Source: Saccharibacillus sacchari DSM 19268
GTDB taxonomy: Bacteria > Bacillota > Bacilli > Paenibacillales > Paenibacillaceae
Direction: 5' to 3'
Length of the DNA stretch: 64,000 nt
NCBI RefSeq assembly: GCF_000585395.1
Contig: NZ_KK073875.1
Coordinates: 2,275,030-2,339,029, forward strand
This document shows positions 34,167 through 42,220 of the stretch, piece by piece. Position numbers and translations under genes: made by a program. Under the pieces are notes generated by a model, which was not told the DNA's origin, searched no databases, and saw only the letters and a program-made list of their open reading frames with translations. Each line of letters begins with the position of its first letter. Within the stretch, counting starts at the first letter, position 1.

Positions 34167-34826
34167 ATGAGAAAAAGAAAAGCGTGGTTGAATATCGGTT
34201 TGTTGATGATTTTGAGTACAGCATTGTCGGCTTGCGGAAGTACAATTGCATCCATCATGTCTTCACCCGCTTTTTCCTCGGATGCAAACACATACGGCGG
34301 CATGTATTCGGAATTGAACATTGCTGTCAGGGAAGGCAACTTGGAAGAGGTTCAACGTTTGATAGATCAGGGAGCTTCCCCACATGAAGCCGCAGATTAC
34401 GGAAGCGGAGCAGATCGTGTAGATGTAGGAAACCTGTCGCTGGCAATCAACTACAACGATGATCCTTTTCCAATGGTACAGTTGTTGCTCGAAAACGGCG
34501 TTAATCCTCAAGATGATCCAATGGCATTCAACGATGCGATCGGCACAGAAGATGTAACTCTAGTGCAACTCATGCTGGACTACGGTGCAGATGCAACAAG
34601 CGGCTTGCAGATGGCTATAGCCAAAGGCCAGATTCATATGATTCAGACGTTGATACAATACGGAGCTGATCCTAATGCTGGCGTTCACTTGGCGAAATCA
34701 ATGCTGAATGAGGATGCGTTGATATTGTTGGAGGAGTATGGAGCAATCGTAGAGGATATCCCTCGTGAGCAACTATACCCAGAGGATTATGTTGAAGAGA
34801 ATGGTACGCTGATTCGATTACGCTGA
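34167..34826 (+). CDS. Ankyrin-repeat lipoprotein
   Basis: 219 residues. Lipobox LSTALSACGS places the lipid Cys near residue 23. The mature part has four to five ankyrin-like repeats (LNIAVREGNLEEVQRLIDQG, VQLLLENGVNP, VQLMLDYGAD, IQTLIQYGADPN). It should sit on the outer face of the membrane and bind a partner protein. The neighbouring SLH propeller protein is an obvious candidate, which is inference. Confidence 0.8.
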   Translation: MRKRKAWLNIGLLMILSTALSACGSTIASIMSSPAFSSDANTYGGMYSELNIAVREGNLEEVQRLIDQGASPHEAADYGSGADRVDVGNLSLAINYNDDPFPMVQLLLENGVNPQDDPMAFNDAIGTEDVTLVQLMLDYGADATSGLQMAIAKGQIHMIQTLIQYGADPNAGVHLAKSMLNEDALILLEEYGAIVEDIPREQLYPEDYVEENGTLIRLR

Positions 34827-34846
34827 TAGTGAAGGAAAGATTGAAA

Positions 34847-34887
34847 AAAAGGACAGAGGCGATGAGTACGTCGCTTCTGTCCTTTTT
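34847..34887 (+). terminator. Terminator of the SLH/lipoprotein cluster
   Basis: AAAAGGACAGAGGCGA / TCGCTTCTGTCCTTTT stem with one mismatch, 20 bp after the lipoprotein stop. Confidence 0.85.
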
Positions 34888-35113
34888 GCATACTTAGCTT
34901 AAAAAACTTAGGCCGAAGGCCGGATAGAGTGCTGCATGGTTACAAAATTGAGGAAATGAGAATATATAGAATGATGATCACGTAGATTTTTATCGAAGTA
35001 AATAAATATAGAAGTTTAAACATCCAGAAGTGCATGAAAATCCATTTATGATTGGGTTGCAAGAAAAAAACAATCAATATCCTCAAAACTTCACCCAATT
35101 CGCATTTATATAC
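34888..35113. other. Gap without recognisable features
   Basis: AT-rich sequence with short frames only; I see no RNA motif, repeat or promoter I would defend. Confidence 0.4.
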
Positions 35114-35145
35114 AAAAAAAGGTCTACGATTTAACGTAAACCTTT
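35114..35145 (-). terminator. Terminator after the 61-residue gene
   Basis: AAAGGTTTACG / CGTAGACCTTT stem with a 6-nt loop, then T on the minus strand. Confidence 0.7.
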
Positions 35146-35188
35146 CCTCTTAGCTCTAGCTTTACAGCCTTTTTAGTACAAAATATTA

Positions 35189-35374
35189 TTATTTTCCTAT
35201 GTGTTTCTTAACCGCTTCATATGTCTTTTTCGCAACTTCGTAGGGGATATCATCCACTTCTACAATGTATCTTGTAACTTCTCCTGACTCAACATCTGTG
35301 TCAGAGCTAACCGATGTTAAGCCATCTTCAATTGTAACTGTATTTCCTTCTAAATCTTTAAACGTGGTTGCCAT
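35189..35374 (-). CDS. Small hypothetical protein next to ssrA
   Basis: 61 residues from the ATG at 35374, with an excellent GGGAGGTGG 6 nt upstream. It reads MATTFKDLEGNTVTIEDGLT and ends YEAVKKHIGK; a small alpha/beta fold without Cys or membrane segment. Unrecognised. It is the gene nearest to the intact ssrA 3' end. The 287 bp from 35375 to 35661 hold only the ssrA terminator. Confidence 0.55.
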   Translation of the reverse strand: MATTFKDLEGNTVTIEDGLTSVSSDTDVESGEVTRYIVEVDDIPYEVAKKTYEAVKKHIGK

Positions 35375-35620
35375 ATAATACCACCTCCCTTTAGACAAAC
35401 TCTATCATACATAGCGAGACATCAACAAGGGGTTTTATTTCTTATAAGACAATTAAAACCAAAAAAATCTAAATACCACTTCGTACTGATTCGTATATAT
35501 TGAATCCTCCATAATCACAATCAGTGACTGTCACTGGTCACATCAACAGCCATCACTTCAATCCCTTATGTATCAAGCCTTTACAACCGCAATGTACCCC
35601 TGGATCATCCACAAAACACA

Positions 35621-35646
35621 GAAAAGACCACCTTCTCAGGCGGTCT
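35621..35646 (-). terminator. ssrA terminator
   Basis: AGACCGCC-TGAGAA-GGTGGTCT stem followed by TTTTC on the minus strand, 15 bp after the tmRNA 3' end. Confidence 0.8.
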
Positions 35647-35661
35647 CACTGATGGTACATA

Positions 35662-36025
35662 TGGAGGCGAGGGGAGTCGAACCCCTGTCCGAAGATAACG
35701 CAGCATAGGCTTCTACGGGTGTAGTCACGGATTTAATGTCACCCTAGGAACTCCCCGTAACCGGATTCCCTTCGGGTCAGCCTGATTGTCTTCTTCCGTC
35801 TACCCCCAGGCGGAGACTAGCCGGCGTATCCCACTATAGGTTGGGCCCTCATCCCGGCACATGGGCGATGCTGAGCGAGAGCACGCATCACAGTTTCTTA
35901 GGCTGCGAAAGCGTAGTTGTTTTGTTGTTTGCCATTTAATAGGCTTTAGCGTTAGTAAAGCGGACGCGTCCCCACTACCCGCTACCCATGCCCGAACTAC
36001 CCCCGTCGAATCCATAAACGCCCCC
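35662..36025 (-). ncRNA. ssrA: tmRNA (transfer-messenger RNA)
   Basis: The 5' GGGGGCG (from 36025) pairs with 3' CGCCTCC plus the unpaired A, giving the 7-bp alanine-type acceptor stem with a G-U pair; TTCGACTCCCC is the T arm; the CCA is not encoded. The tag frame at 35898-35933 reads GKQQNNYAFAA-stop. Length is 364 nt before CCA addition. Together with SmpB it rescues stalled ribosomes and marks the peptide for ClpXP. From the tag stop to the 3' end the gene is duplicated at 22519-22761, so this part may have been replaced by an incoming element. Confidence 0.95.
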
Positions 36026-36221
36026 TGATGGGAAAACCGTCGCCCTCCGAAGATCGAAGCCGGCGTGCATTTTCCGTAAAAGGGAACTTCCGGATTAAAG
36101 GGACGTCGCTCAAAGAACCGCAAGGTTCGAAGCACGAGTCGCATTGTCCAAAGTTCACGCAGCCTTTCCCTCCATAAAAGAAAGGACCGCTTATGGGAGA
36201 GTGCAGCATTTCCCATAGACT

Positions 36222-36235
36222 TAGATTATAACATA
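36222..36235 (-). promoter_or_regulatory. Candidate ssrA promoter (extended -10)
   Basis: TGTTATAAT on the minus strand, with the -10 hexamer at 36225-36230 and no convincing -35. It would leave a ~190-nt precursor leader before the mature 5' end. Confidence 0.45.
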
Positions 36236-36299
36236 TTTCGCGCTGCAAGGATAGATTACCCGGACTCGCCTTTTGCCAAACAAGAGAGCGAGACCGAAT

Positions 36300-36773
36300 C
36301 TATCTCTGACGCGACTTGAGCGCACGTTGGATATCCCGCTGCGCGTCGCGCTTGGCGGCCGTATCGCGTTTGTCGTGCTGCTTTTTACCTTTACCGAGAC
36401 CGATCAGCAGTTTGGCGTAACCGTTGCGCACGTAGACTTTCAGGGGCACGACCGTGTAACCTTCCTGCTTGGACTGCCCGACCAGCTTGCGGATCTGCAC
36501 TTTGTGCAGCAGCAGCTTGCGCGTACGCGTCGGATCGGAAGGATTGTTGATATTGCCCTGCTCGAACGGACTAATATGCATATTGTGAATAAACGCCTCA
36601 CCGCCCCGGATCGTCGCGAACGCGTCCCCGATATTCGCCCGACCTTTGCGCAGCGACTTGATCTCCGTCCCTGTCAGCACTAGCCCCGCCTCGTACGTAT
36701 CCTCGATGAAGTAATCGTGGGACGCCTTTTTGTTCTGAGCCAGCAGCTTGCCCTGTTCGGTATTCTTCTTCAT
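36300..36773 (-). CDS. smpB: SsrA-binding protein SmpB
   Basis: 157 residues from the ATG at 36773 (GGAGGTG 6 nt upstream); the frame to 36791 only adds residues before that site. Conserved blocks are [33 protein letters not shown] and the basic C-terminal tail ([16 protein letters not shown]) that enters the ribosomal mRNA channel. It binds the tRNA-like part of tmRNA. It lies 275 bp upstream of ssrA in the same orientation, as in Bacillus. Confidence 0.96.
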   Translation of the reverse strand: MKKNTEQGKLLAQNKKASHDYFIEDTYEAGLVLTGTEIKSLRKGRANIGDAFATIRGGEAFIHNMHISPFEQGNINNPSDPTRTRKLLLHKVQIRKLVGQSKQEGYTVVPLKVYVRNGYAKLLIGLGKGKKQHDKRDTAAKRDAQRDIQRALKSRQR

Positions 36774-36930
36774 GTTTCTCACCTCCCGCATCTTCTTCTG
36801 GATCTGAAACTACCTAAATTGTAACAAGCTCTCTTTGGAAAAGGCAAGAAAAGCAGCAGCCGGGGAGCATTAGCGAAACGTAACGGATTGAGATGACGCT
36901 TAAAGCACCATAATCGGCTCCCGCCGATTC

Positions 36931-37074
36931 TAACGGATCGCATATCCGTTAAAACACTCAAACCGCCGAATTCCGGCCCAAAATCGTCCGATTCTGCTGT
37001 CTAACGGATATACGATCCGTTAGGCCCTGGAACCTGCCTAAAAAAGGCCGCTAACGGACATGCAATCCGTTAGC
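36931..37074. repeat. Three dispersed TAACGGAT palindromes
   Basis: TAACGGATCGCATATCCGTTA (36931-36951), CTAACGGATATACGATCCGTT (37001-37022) and GCTAACGGACATGCAATCCG (from 37050, closing with TTAGC at 37074). All are hairpin-forming with the same arms and lie between smpB and rnr. Half-sites and related forms recur at 56.12-56.31 kb. Confidence 0.8.
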
Positions 37075-37154
37075 GGGAAGTTTGCTATTTTTCGGCCGCT
37101 GATCGTATGCTCGATCCGCGGCGTCCCCGCTTCGAAGTCGAAGCGGTCAACGTA

Positions 37155-40100
37155 CTAGTTCTTGCCTTTTTTCGGCTTACCGCCCGAGCGGCCTTTGTTC
37201 GGCCGCTCGTTACCGTTGCGCGAGAACGTCGCCGTCTCGCCGCCGTAGCCGCCCGTGCCGGAGCCGAAACTGAACCGGCCTTTGCCCGGTTCACGGCTGC
37301 TATCCGCGTCGCTGCCGCTTGAACCGCGGCCCGCGCCTTTGCCCGGCGCGCGCCCGTTGTCCGCGCCGCTTCGGCCTTCGGCACCGCCGTTCCCGCCGCC
37401 TGCGCGGCTCGAACGGCCTTTCCGACCGCCGGCAGCGCCAGGCGGCCGATTGCTCCACTCGCCAGCTTCGCTCGGCGAGCCGTTAAACGCATCTCCGCCG
37501 CTTTGCCCGGCTTCGATATGAATGCCGCCGCCTTTACGCTTGCCGCGAGGCGACTTTCCGGCTTCGCCGCCCGGCGCGACCGTGTCCGCGCCGCTTTTGC
37601 TTCCGGCTGCCGCGCTGCCGCCCGCGCCTGCACCTTGCCGTTCGGCCGCTACGCCGCCGAACGCCCAACCGCTATTCGCGCCGTTAGCGTCTCCGCCTTT
37701 GCGTCGGCGCGGAGCGCTTTGCGGCTCCGCTCCGGTCGCGGCTTCGCCGCCGCGCTTGCCTTTGCGCTTGCGGCCTGCGCTTTCGACGCCTTCGGCTTGC
37801 GGCGCCGCAGCCGCGCCGGCTTCGCCCGCGCCGCCTTTACGCTTCCGCTTGCGACCGCCGACCGGCGAACCGCTCTCTCCGCTTTGCGCTTGCGGAACGC
37901 CCGCAGCCGCGACGACGTCGCCGTTTCCGCCTTTGCGCTTGCGCTTCCGTTTGCCGGAAGTCTGCGCCGATCCCGTCTCCGAATTTCCGGCGCTTGCTCC
38001 GGCAGCAGGAGCTGCTCCCGACGCGTCATTCGGACGGAACACTTCCGGTCGCTTCTTCTTGTCCTTTTTCTTGCCCTTGCCTTTATCCTTGCCGAACTTC
38101 TCTTTGCCGGTCTTGTCGCCGCGAGGACCGCGCTTGAACGCGTCGCTGCTTCCTCCGCCGTCGCGACGGCGACCGCCGCCTCCGCGGTTGTTGCTCTTTT
38201 TCATGTCGACCAGCTCGAAATCGATCGTATGCTCTTCCATGCTCACCTTCGCCACGCGGATCTCGACCACGTCGCCGATCCGGAACGTGCGCGACGTGCG
38301 CTCGCCGATCAGGGTCAGGCGCGATTCGTCGTAGTGGTAATAGTCGTCGGTCAGATTGCTGATATGGATCAGGCCCTCGATCGTGTTTTCCAGCTCGATG
38401 AACAAACCGAAGCTGGTCACGCTGCCGATTACGCCTTCGAACACTTCCCCGACTTTGTCCATCATATACTCGGCTTTTTTCAACTGAGCCGTATCGCGTT
38501 CCGCATCGACGGCCACGCGCTCGCGAATCGACGACTGCTGCGCGTAATCCGACATGCGGGCCGCCAATTGCTCTTCGCGCTGCTGGGTCAGTTTGCCTCC
38601 GTTTTCCGCCATCTCCCCGATCACCCGGTGAATGACCAAGTCGGGATAACGACGGATCGGAGACGTAAAGTGCGTGTAATACTCGGCAGCCAGACCAAAG
38701 TGACCCAGATTCACCGAATCGTACTTCGCCTGCTTCATCGAACGGAGCAGCAATGTGCTGATCGCTTTTTGCTCGGGCGTATCTTGCACGTCGTCCAGCA
38801 GCGATTGCAGCTCTTTCGGCTGAATCGTGCCTCCGCGCGTGCCTTTGACCTGATGCCCCAGATTGGCCGCGAATGCCGCGAACAGCTCCAGCTTTTCCTG
38901 ATCCGGGTCTTCGTGAATGCGGTACAGGAACGGTACTTTGGCTTTGCTGAAATGCTCGGCCACCGTCTCGTTCGCCGCCAGCATGAACTCTTCGATCAGA
39001 CGCTCGGCCACTGAACGCTCGCGCGTCACGATATCGATCGCTTTGCCTTGGTCGTCGAGCAGAACTTTCGCTTCTTCGAAGTCGAAGTCCACCGCTCCGC
39101 GCTTCATGCGGCGGGCGTTCAGCTTCAGCGACAGATCGCGCATCGTGCGGAACGTGTCGACCAGATAGCCGTAACGCTCCATCAGCTCGGGATCTTCTTC
39201 CTCCAGAATGAGGCGCACGTTTTTGTACGTCATGCGTTCGACCGTCTTGATCACGCTTTTGAAAATGTCGTAACGAACCACCTTCATCGACGCGTCGAAT
39301 TCCATTTCGCACGACAGCGTCAGACGGTCCACGCGCGGATTCAAGCTGCAAATGCCGTTGGACAGACGCGGCGGCAGCATCGGAATGACACGATCGACCA
39401 AATACACGCTGCTGCCCCGATTATAGGCTTCCTGGTCGAGCGCAGATCCTTCCGGCACATAATAGCCAACGTCCGCGATATGCACGCCCAGCACGTAGTT
39501 GCCGTTTTCCAGGCGTTCCACGTTGACCGCATCGTCCAAGTCTTTGGCGTCTTCGCCGTCGATCGTGACGATCTGCTTACCGCGCAGGTCGCGACGGCCT
39601 TGGCTGGTGATCTCTTCTTCCGTGATGCTTTCCGGCGCCGCTTCGGCTTCCGCGATCACTTCGTCCGGGAACGACTCCGGCAGTTGGTGCTTGCGGATGA
39701 TGGAGAGAATATCGACGCCCGGATCGCTGTTGTACCCGAGCACCTCGATCACTTCGCCTTGCGCAGCCGCCCGGCCGTCCGGATACGAAATGATGTGCAC
39801 GACGACTTTTTGCCCGTTGATCGCCCCGCCTGCGCGTCCGGCCGGGATAAAGATGTCGCGCGTGATCCGTTTGTCGTCCGGTAGTACGAAACCGAACGAT
39901 TCCTCGTCCTGATACGTGCCGACGATCTGCGTAACCGCCCGTTTCAAGATCCGCACGACTTCGCCTTCCATCCGTCCGTTGGAGGAGCGGCGGGACGCGA
40001 TGCGAATCAGCACCGTATCGCCGTTCATCGCGCTCAACATATCGTTCGCGTTGATATAGACGTCGGCATGATTGCGATCCTCGGGGATGAGGAATCCGAA

Positions 40101-40337
40101 TCCTTTCGCATGCGTTTGCAGTCTTCCGCGCAGCAGGTCCATCCGTTCGGGTACGCCATAGCGCTGGGTACGCGTCAGCACAACCTCGCCCGCTTCTTCA
40201 AGCGCGTTCAACATATTCATAAATTCCCGGAAAACTTCCGCATCCTCGATGCCGAAATGTTGTTCCAGCTCCTGATACGTCATTGGCTTGTAGGCGTCTT
40301 CGCGCATAAAGCCCAGCAGCATCTCTTGCGTTATCAT
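37155..40337 (-). CDS. rnr: Ribonuclease R with long basic C-terminal tail
   Basis: 1060 residues from the ATG at 40337 (GAGGTG 6 nt upstream); the GTG at 40346 overlaps that site. In order: helix-turn-helix (1-70), cold-shock domains, RNB catalytic domain with IDGEDAKDLDDAV (Asp-rich metal site near 273-285) and LVDRVIPMLP, then S1 domain (VGEVFEGVIGSVTSFGLFIE). This core ends near 712, the normal RNase R length. The final ~348 residues are low-complexity Gly/Ala/Lys/Arg sequence with repeated GKRKRKGG blocks. The core degrades structured RNA 3'-5' and works with tmRNA-SmpB in mRNA decay. The tail is far longer than the usual Lys-rich end. Confidence 0.95.
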   Translation of the reverse strand: MITQEMLLGFMREDAYKPMTYQELEQHFGIEDAEVFREFMNMLNALEEAGEVVLTRTQRYGVPERMDLLRGRLQTHAKGFGFLIPEDRNHADVYINANDMLSAMNGDTVLIRIASRRSSNGRMEGEVVRILKRAVTQIVGTYQDEESFGFVLPDDKRITRDIFIPAGRAGGAINGQKVVVHIISYPDGRAAAQGEVIEVLGYNSDPGVDILSIIRKHQLPESFPDEVIAEAEAAPESITEEEITSQGRRDLRGKQIVTIDGEDAKDLDDAVNVERLENGNYVLGVHIADVGYYVPEGSALDQEAYNRGSSVYLVDRVIPMLPPRLSNGICSLNPRVDRLTLSCEMEFDASMKVVRYDIFKSVIKTVERMTYKNVRLILEEEDPELMERYGYLVDTFRTMRDLSLKLNARRMKRGAVDFDFEEAKVLLDDQGKAIDIVTRERSVAERLIEEFMLAANETVAEHFSKAKVPFLYRIHEDPDQEKLELFAAFAANLGHQVKGTRGGTIQPKELQSLLDDVQDTPEQKAISTLLLRSMKQAKYDSVNLGHFGLAAEYYTHFTSPIRRYPDLVIHRVIGEMAENGGKLTQQREEQLAARMSDYAQQSSIRERVAVDAERDTAQLKKAEYMMDKVGEVFEGVIGSVTSFGLFIELENTIEGLIHISNLTDDYYHYDESRLTLIGERTSRTFRIGDVVEIRVAKVSMEEHTIDFELVDMKKSNNRGGGGRRRDGGGSSDAFKRGPRGDKTGKEKFGKDKGKGKKKDKKKRPEVFRPNDASGAAPAAGASAGNSETGSAQTSGKRKRKRKGGNGDVVAAAGVPQAQSGESGSPVGGRKRKRKGGAGEAGAAAAPQAEGVESAGRKRKGKRGGEAATGAEPQSAPRRRKGGDANGANSGWAFGGVAAERQGAGAGGSAAAGSKSGADTVAPGGEAGKSPRGKRKGGGIHIEAGQSGGDAFNGSPSEAGEWSNRPPGAAGGRKGRSSRAGGGNGGAEGRSGADNGRAPGKGAGRGSSGSDADSSREPGKGRFSFGSGTGGYGGETATFSRNGNERPNKGRSGGKPKKGKN

Positions 40338-40512
40338 GATTATCACCTCAAAATGGCTCCGGCTGCCGGCAGACCGCTTGGATCGGCTTGCAGATCGCGA
40401 ATGCTCGATTTTTTGCTTCTTCTACAACTCCATTATACGTTAAAAGTACCCGTGTCGGAGCCTGCTTAATCCGATGCCTTGCTTCCTGTCTTGATCACAT
40501 CCGCAGATACGC

Positions 40513-40557
40513 AAAAAAGCCTCCGTATCCCTTGAGTCCAAGGATCAACGAAGGCTT
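40513..40557 (-). terminator. secG terminator
   Basis: AAGCCTTCGTTGATCCTTG / CAAGGGATACGGAGGCTT stem with small mismatches, then T on the minus strand, 33 bp after the secG stop. Confidence 0.8.
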
Positions 40558-40589
40558 CCCCGAGCAGAAAAGCTGCCCGCAACGCGCAT

Positions 40590-40823
40590 TTAGTTGGTCA
40601 GAGCCGTAGTCAGAAGCGCCATAACGACGAATCCTGTACCCAATACGATCGTAATGCGCTCAAGCACCAAGTCCATACCGCGAGCTTTGGTTTTGCCGAA
40701 CAAATGCTCCGCACCGCCGGAGATGGCGCCTGCCAAGCCTGCGCTTTTCCCTTTTTGCAACAGCACGACCGTGATCACACCGACGGAAAAGATCAAAAGA
40801 AGTACCTTCAGAAAGATTTCCAT
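40590..40823 (-). CDS. secG: Preprotein translocase subunit SecG
   Basis: 77 residues from the ATG at 40823 (GGAGGTG upstream). Two membrane helices (about 2-21 and 55-75) flank the cytoplasmic loop [20 protein letters not shown] that is diagnostic of SecG. It assists SecYE and SecA in protein export. Its position before rnr-smpB-ssrA is the conserved Bacillales order. Confidence 0.95.
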   Translation of the reverse strand: MEIFLKVLLLIFSVGVITVVLLQKGKSAGLAGAISGGAEHLFGKTKARGMDLVLERITIVLGTGFVVMALLTTALTN

Positions 40824-41103
40824 TGTAATTCCACCTCCTAAGCGTAAACCGCATATCCTGTATAATAAGTGGGTTACCCCTGTTGCTGCACTCTCAATGT
40901 CATTTAAACAAAACACCACTCTTATCCTATCACAAACGCCGTTATTTGACAATCTGCTGCCTTATCGGATTTAAATCGACGGATAGCGTTCGAGACAAGA
41001 CTCGCATTCGAATCAAACTGACCGTTCACAGCGCTAATTCGTAAATCGAATAAGTCAACAAACGAGTAAAAAGACGCTTTCAACTTTCCGCCCTTATTAA
41101 AAT
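40824..41103. other. Upstream region of secG, nothing else clear
   Basis: Presumably holds the secG promoter (TTATTATAC on the minus strand near 40,860), but no convincing -35 is seen. No gene or repeat recognised. Confidence 0.35.
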
Positions 41104-41144
41104 TAAAAAGCCGCACTGCGGTTAATTCTTCCGCAACACGGCTT
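41104..41144 (-). terminator. Terminator after the 35-residue membrane peptide gene
   Basis: AAGCCG...GCGG / CCGC...CGGCTT stem with an internal loop, followed by TTTTTAATTTT on the minus strand, about 100 bp after the peptide stop. Confidence 0.65.
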
Positions 41145-41241
41145 GGGTCAATAACGATAGGGAAATTATACCTTCAGCCAACCTTGTCGAATCCGAATCA
41201 AAGTAACCTTGCTTTAACTTTGACAAGATCTACACTACCGC

Positions 41242-41349
41242 TTAACGGCGTTGTTCTTTGGCTTGAACGGTACGGTCGGTCCACAAAATGTATCCGGCGG
41301 ATACGGCTGTAAGGACCAGAATGACCATGATAACCATGGCATCCGACAT
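41242..41349 (-). CDS. 35-residue single-TM peptide under c-di-AMP riboswitch
   Basis: Encodes MSDAMVIMVILVLTAVSAGY and then ILWTDRTVQAKEQRR: a short N-terminus, one membrane helix (about 4-23) and a basic tail. AGGAGG lies 9 nt before the ATG. In size and shape it recalls KdpF-type peptides that stabilise potassium pumps, but no kdpA follows and a terminator closes the transcript. The upstream ydaO-type aptamer supports a potassium- or osmolyte-related role. The assignment as a real gene rests on the ribosome site, riboswitch and terminator. Confidence 0.65.
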   Translation of the reverse strand: MSDAMVIMVILVLTAVSAGYILWTDRTVQAKEQRR

Positions 41350-41433
41350 GCTCTCTTCCTCCTCTGCTGGCGTGAATCTGGATGATGTGCGAAAGTTGCC
41401 TTTTTTCGAAATGAAAGTAGAACGGAAAGGTCA

Positions 41434-41597
41434 CCTCTCCTGTTTCTGCTTACGAGGTTAGCTGACGGATTGGGACGCAAGAGTCGCCCCGCCTGCCGCA
41501 AAACCGTGATCGGCTGCGCGAAAGGCTTCACCCCATGAGAGCCGCGTGCGGACTCCCGATCGGTTCCCCCGTTTCCGAGTACAAATTCAGCAGTTGT
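41434..41597 (-). promoter_or_regulatory. Cyclic-di-AMP riboswitch (ydaO/yuaA type)
   Basis: On the minus strand the hallmark CCGTCAGCTAACCTCGTAAG precedes AGGAGAGG; further 5' lie GGGGTGAAGCC and CGGGGGAACCGA at the expected places, and CTGCT / AGCAG closes the outer helix. These are the conserved blocks of the ydaO aptamer, normally an OFF switch on c-di-AMP binding that controls potassium and osmolyte transport or wall hydrolases. The expression platform before the peptide gene is not obvious. Confidence 0.88.
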
Positions 41598-42220
41598 AAC
41601 TTCATGTGCGTGATCCACTGGACCGATTAAGTGACGAATCCCATCATCCTTTCCGAAAATATAGGCGGCATGCCGGAACCTTCGATTTCCGTCCGGAAAT
41701 CCGGTGCCGTCGGAGGTCGGTCTACCCATTGGATAAACCGGAAGAGCCAGCGCGCTTGACAACGAGTATCCGTTGCGCGTTGCTTTTATGAACCGTATCT
41801 TAACTCCTGCTGACACTTTGTGTAAAGGATGAACTTTACCTGTTTTTGGGGGTTTGAGCGTTAATACGTGAAATGCGAATCTTCCATGAAGTTCAATCTT
41901 TGATTATCGCTAAAAATCTCCCGTTACCTTCGTTTATCTTCAAAATCGCAGCAAAGAAACTACGAATTTTGGATTTGTCGAACCTGCATAGAGCCGCATT
42001 TTCCAAAAAAAATTTTGTTAACGCTTTCAATATATCTTAAATGCTTTTCTTATTATCTTGGTCAAGCTGCTGGATGGGTCAGCCGCATCTCCGTATTCTT
42101 GTTCCCCGATCCGGCACGAATACGCCCGAAAGAACCCTTTCCGATGCGCAAAGGGTCCTATCCGAGCGGATATGCAGATTCATTTTCGAACGTTGACCCG
42201 CTTGTGCGCCTGGGCTGTTC
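41598..42220. other. Leader/promoter region of the riboswitch transcript
   Basis: No gene. TTTACA and TAAGAT with an 18-bp spacer (41797-41826, minus strand) could be the riboswitch promoter. TGTTAACGCTTTCA at 42016-42029 matches a CcpA cre site with one mismatch, but no regulated gene is obvious. The rest is unremarkable. Confidence 0.35.

Larger units (their letters stand above)
19971..35661. mobile_element. ssrA-anchored composite genomic island
   Basis: A lower-GC region between the outermost ssrA 3' fragment and the intact ssrA end, subdivided by two more fragments (21575-21664 and 22519-22761). It contains three toxin-antitoxin-like modules, two serine recombinases, a gene II/X-like initiator, RadC, regulators and surface cargo. 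The repeat arrangement implies at least three successive insertions, with the newest nearest to the intact gene. Confidence 0.75.

Noticed and set aside
28902..34826. A complete filamentous prophage
   Set aside because: Only the initiator resembles an inovirus protein; no ZOT/pI ATPase, coat or adsorption genes were seen.
35997..36248. Short frames overlapping the 5' part and leader of ssrA
   Set aside because: They coincide with the tmRNA precursor and have no coding signal of their own.
37255..39014. Long plus-strand frames opposite rnr
   Set aside because: They arise from the repetitive GC-rich tail and codon bias of rnr; the minus strand has clear RNase R domains.
41235..41816. 193-codon minus-strand frame over the c-di-AMP riboswitch
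   Set aside because: It runs through the conserved aptamer and shows no protein domain; the 35-codon frame with its ribosome site is the better gene.
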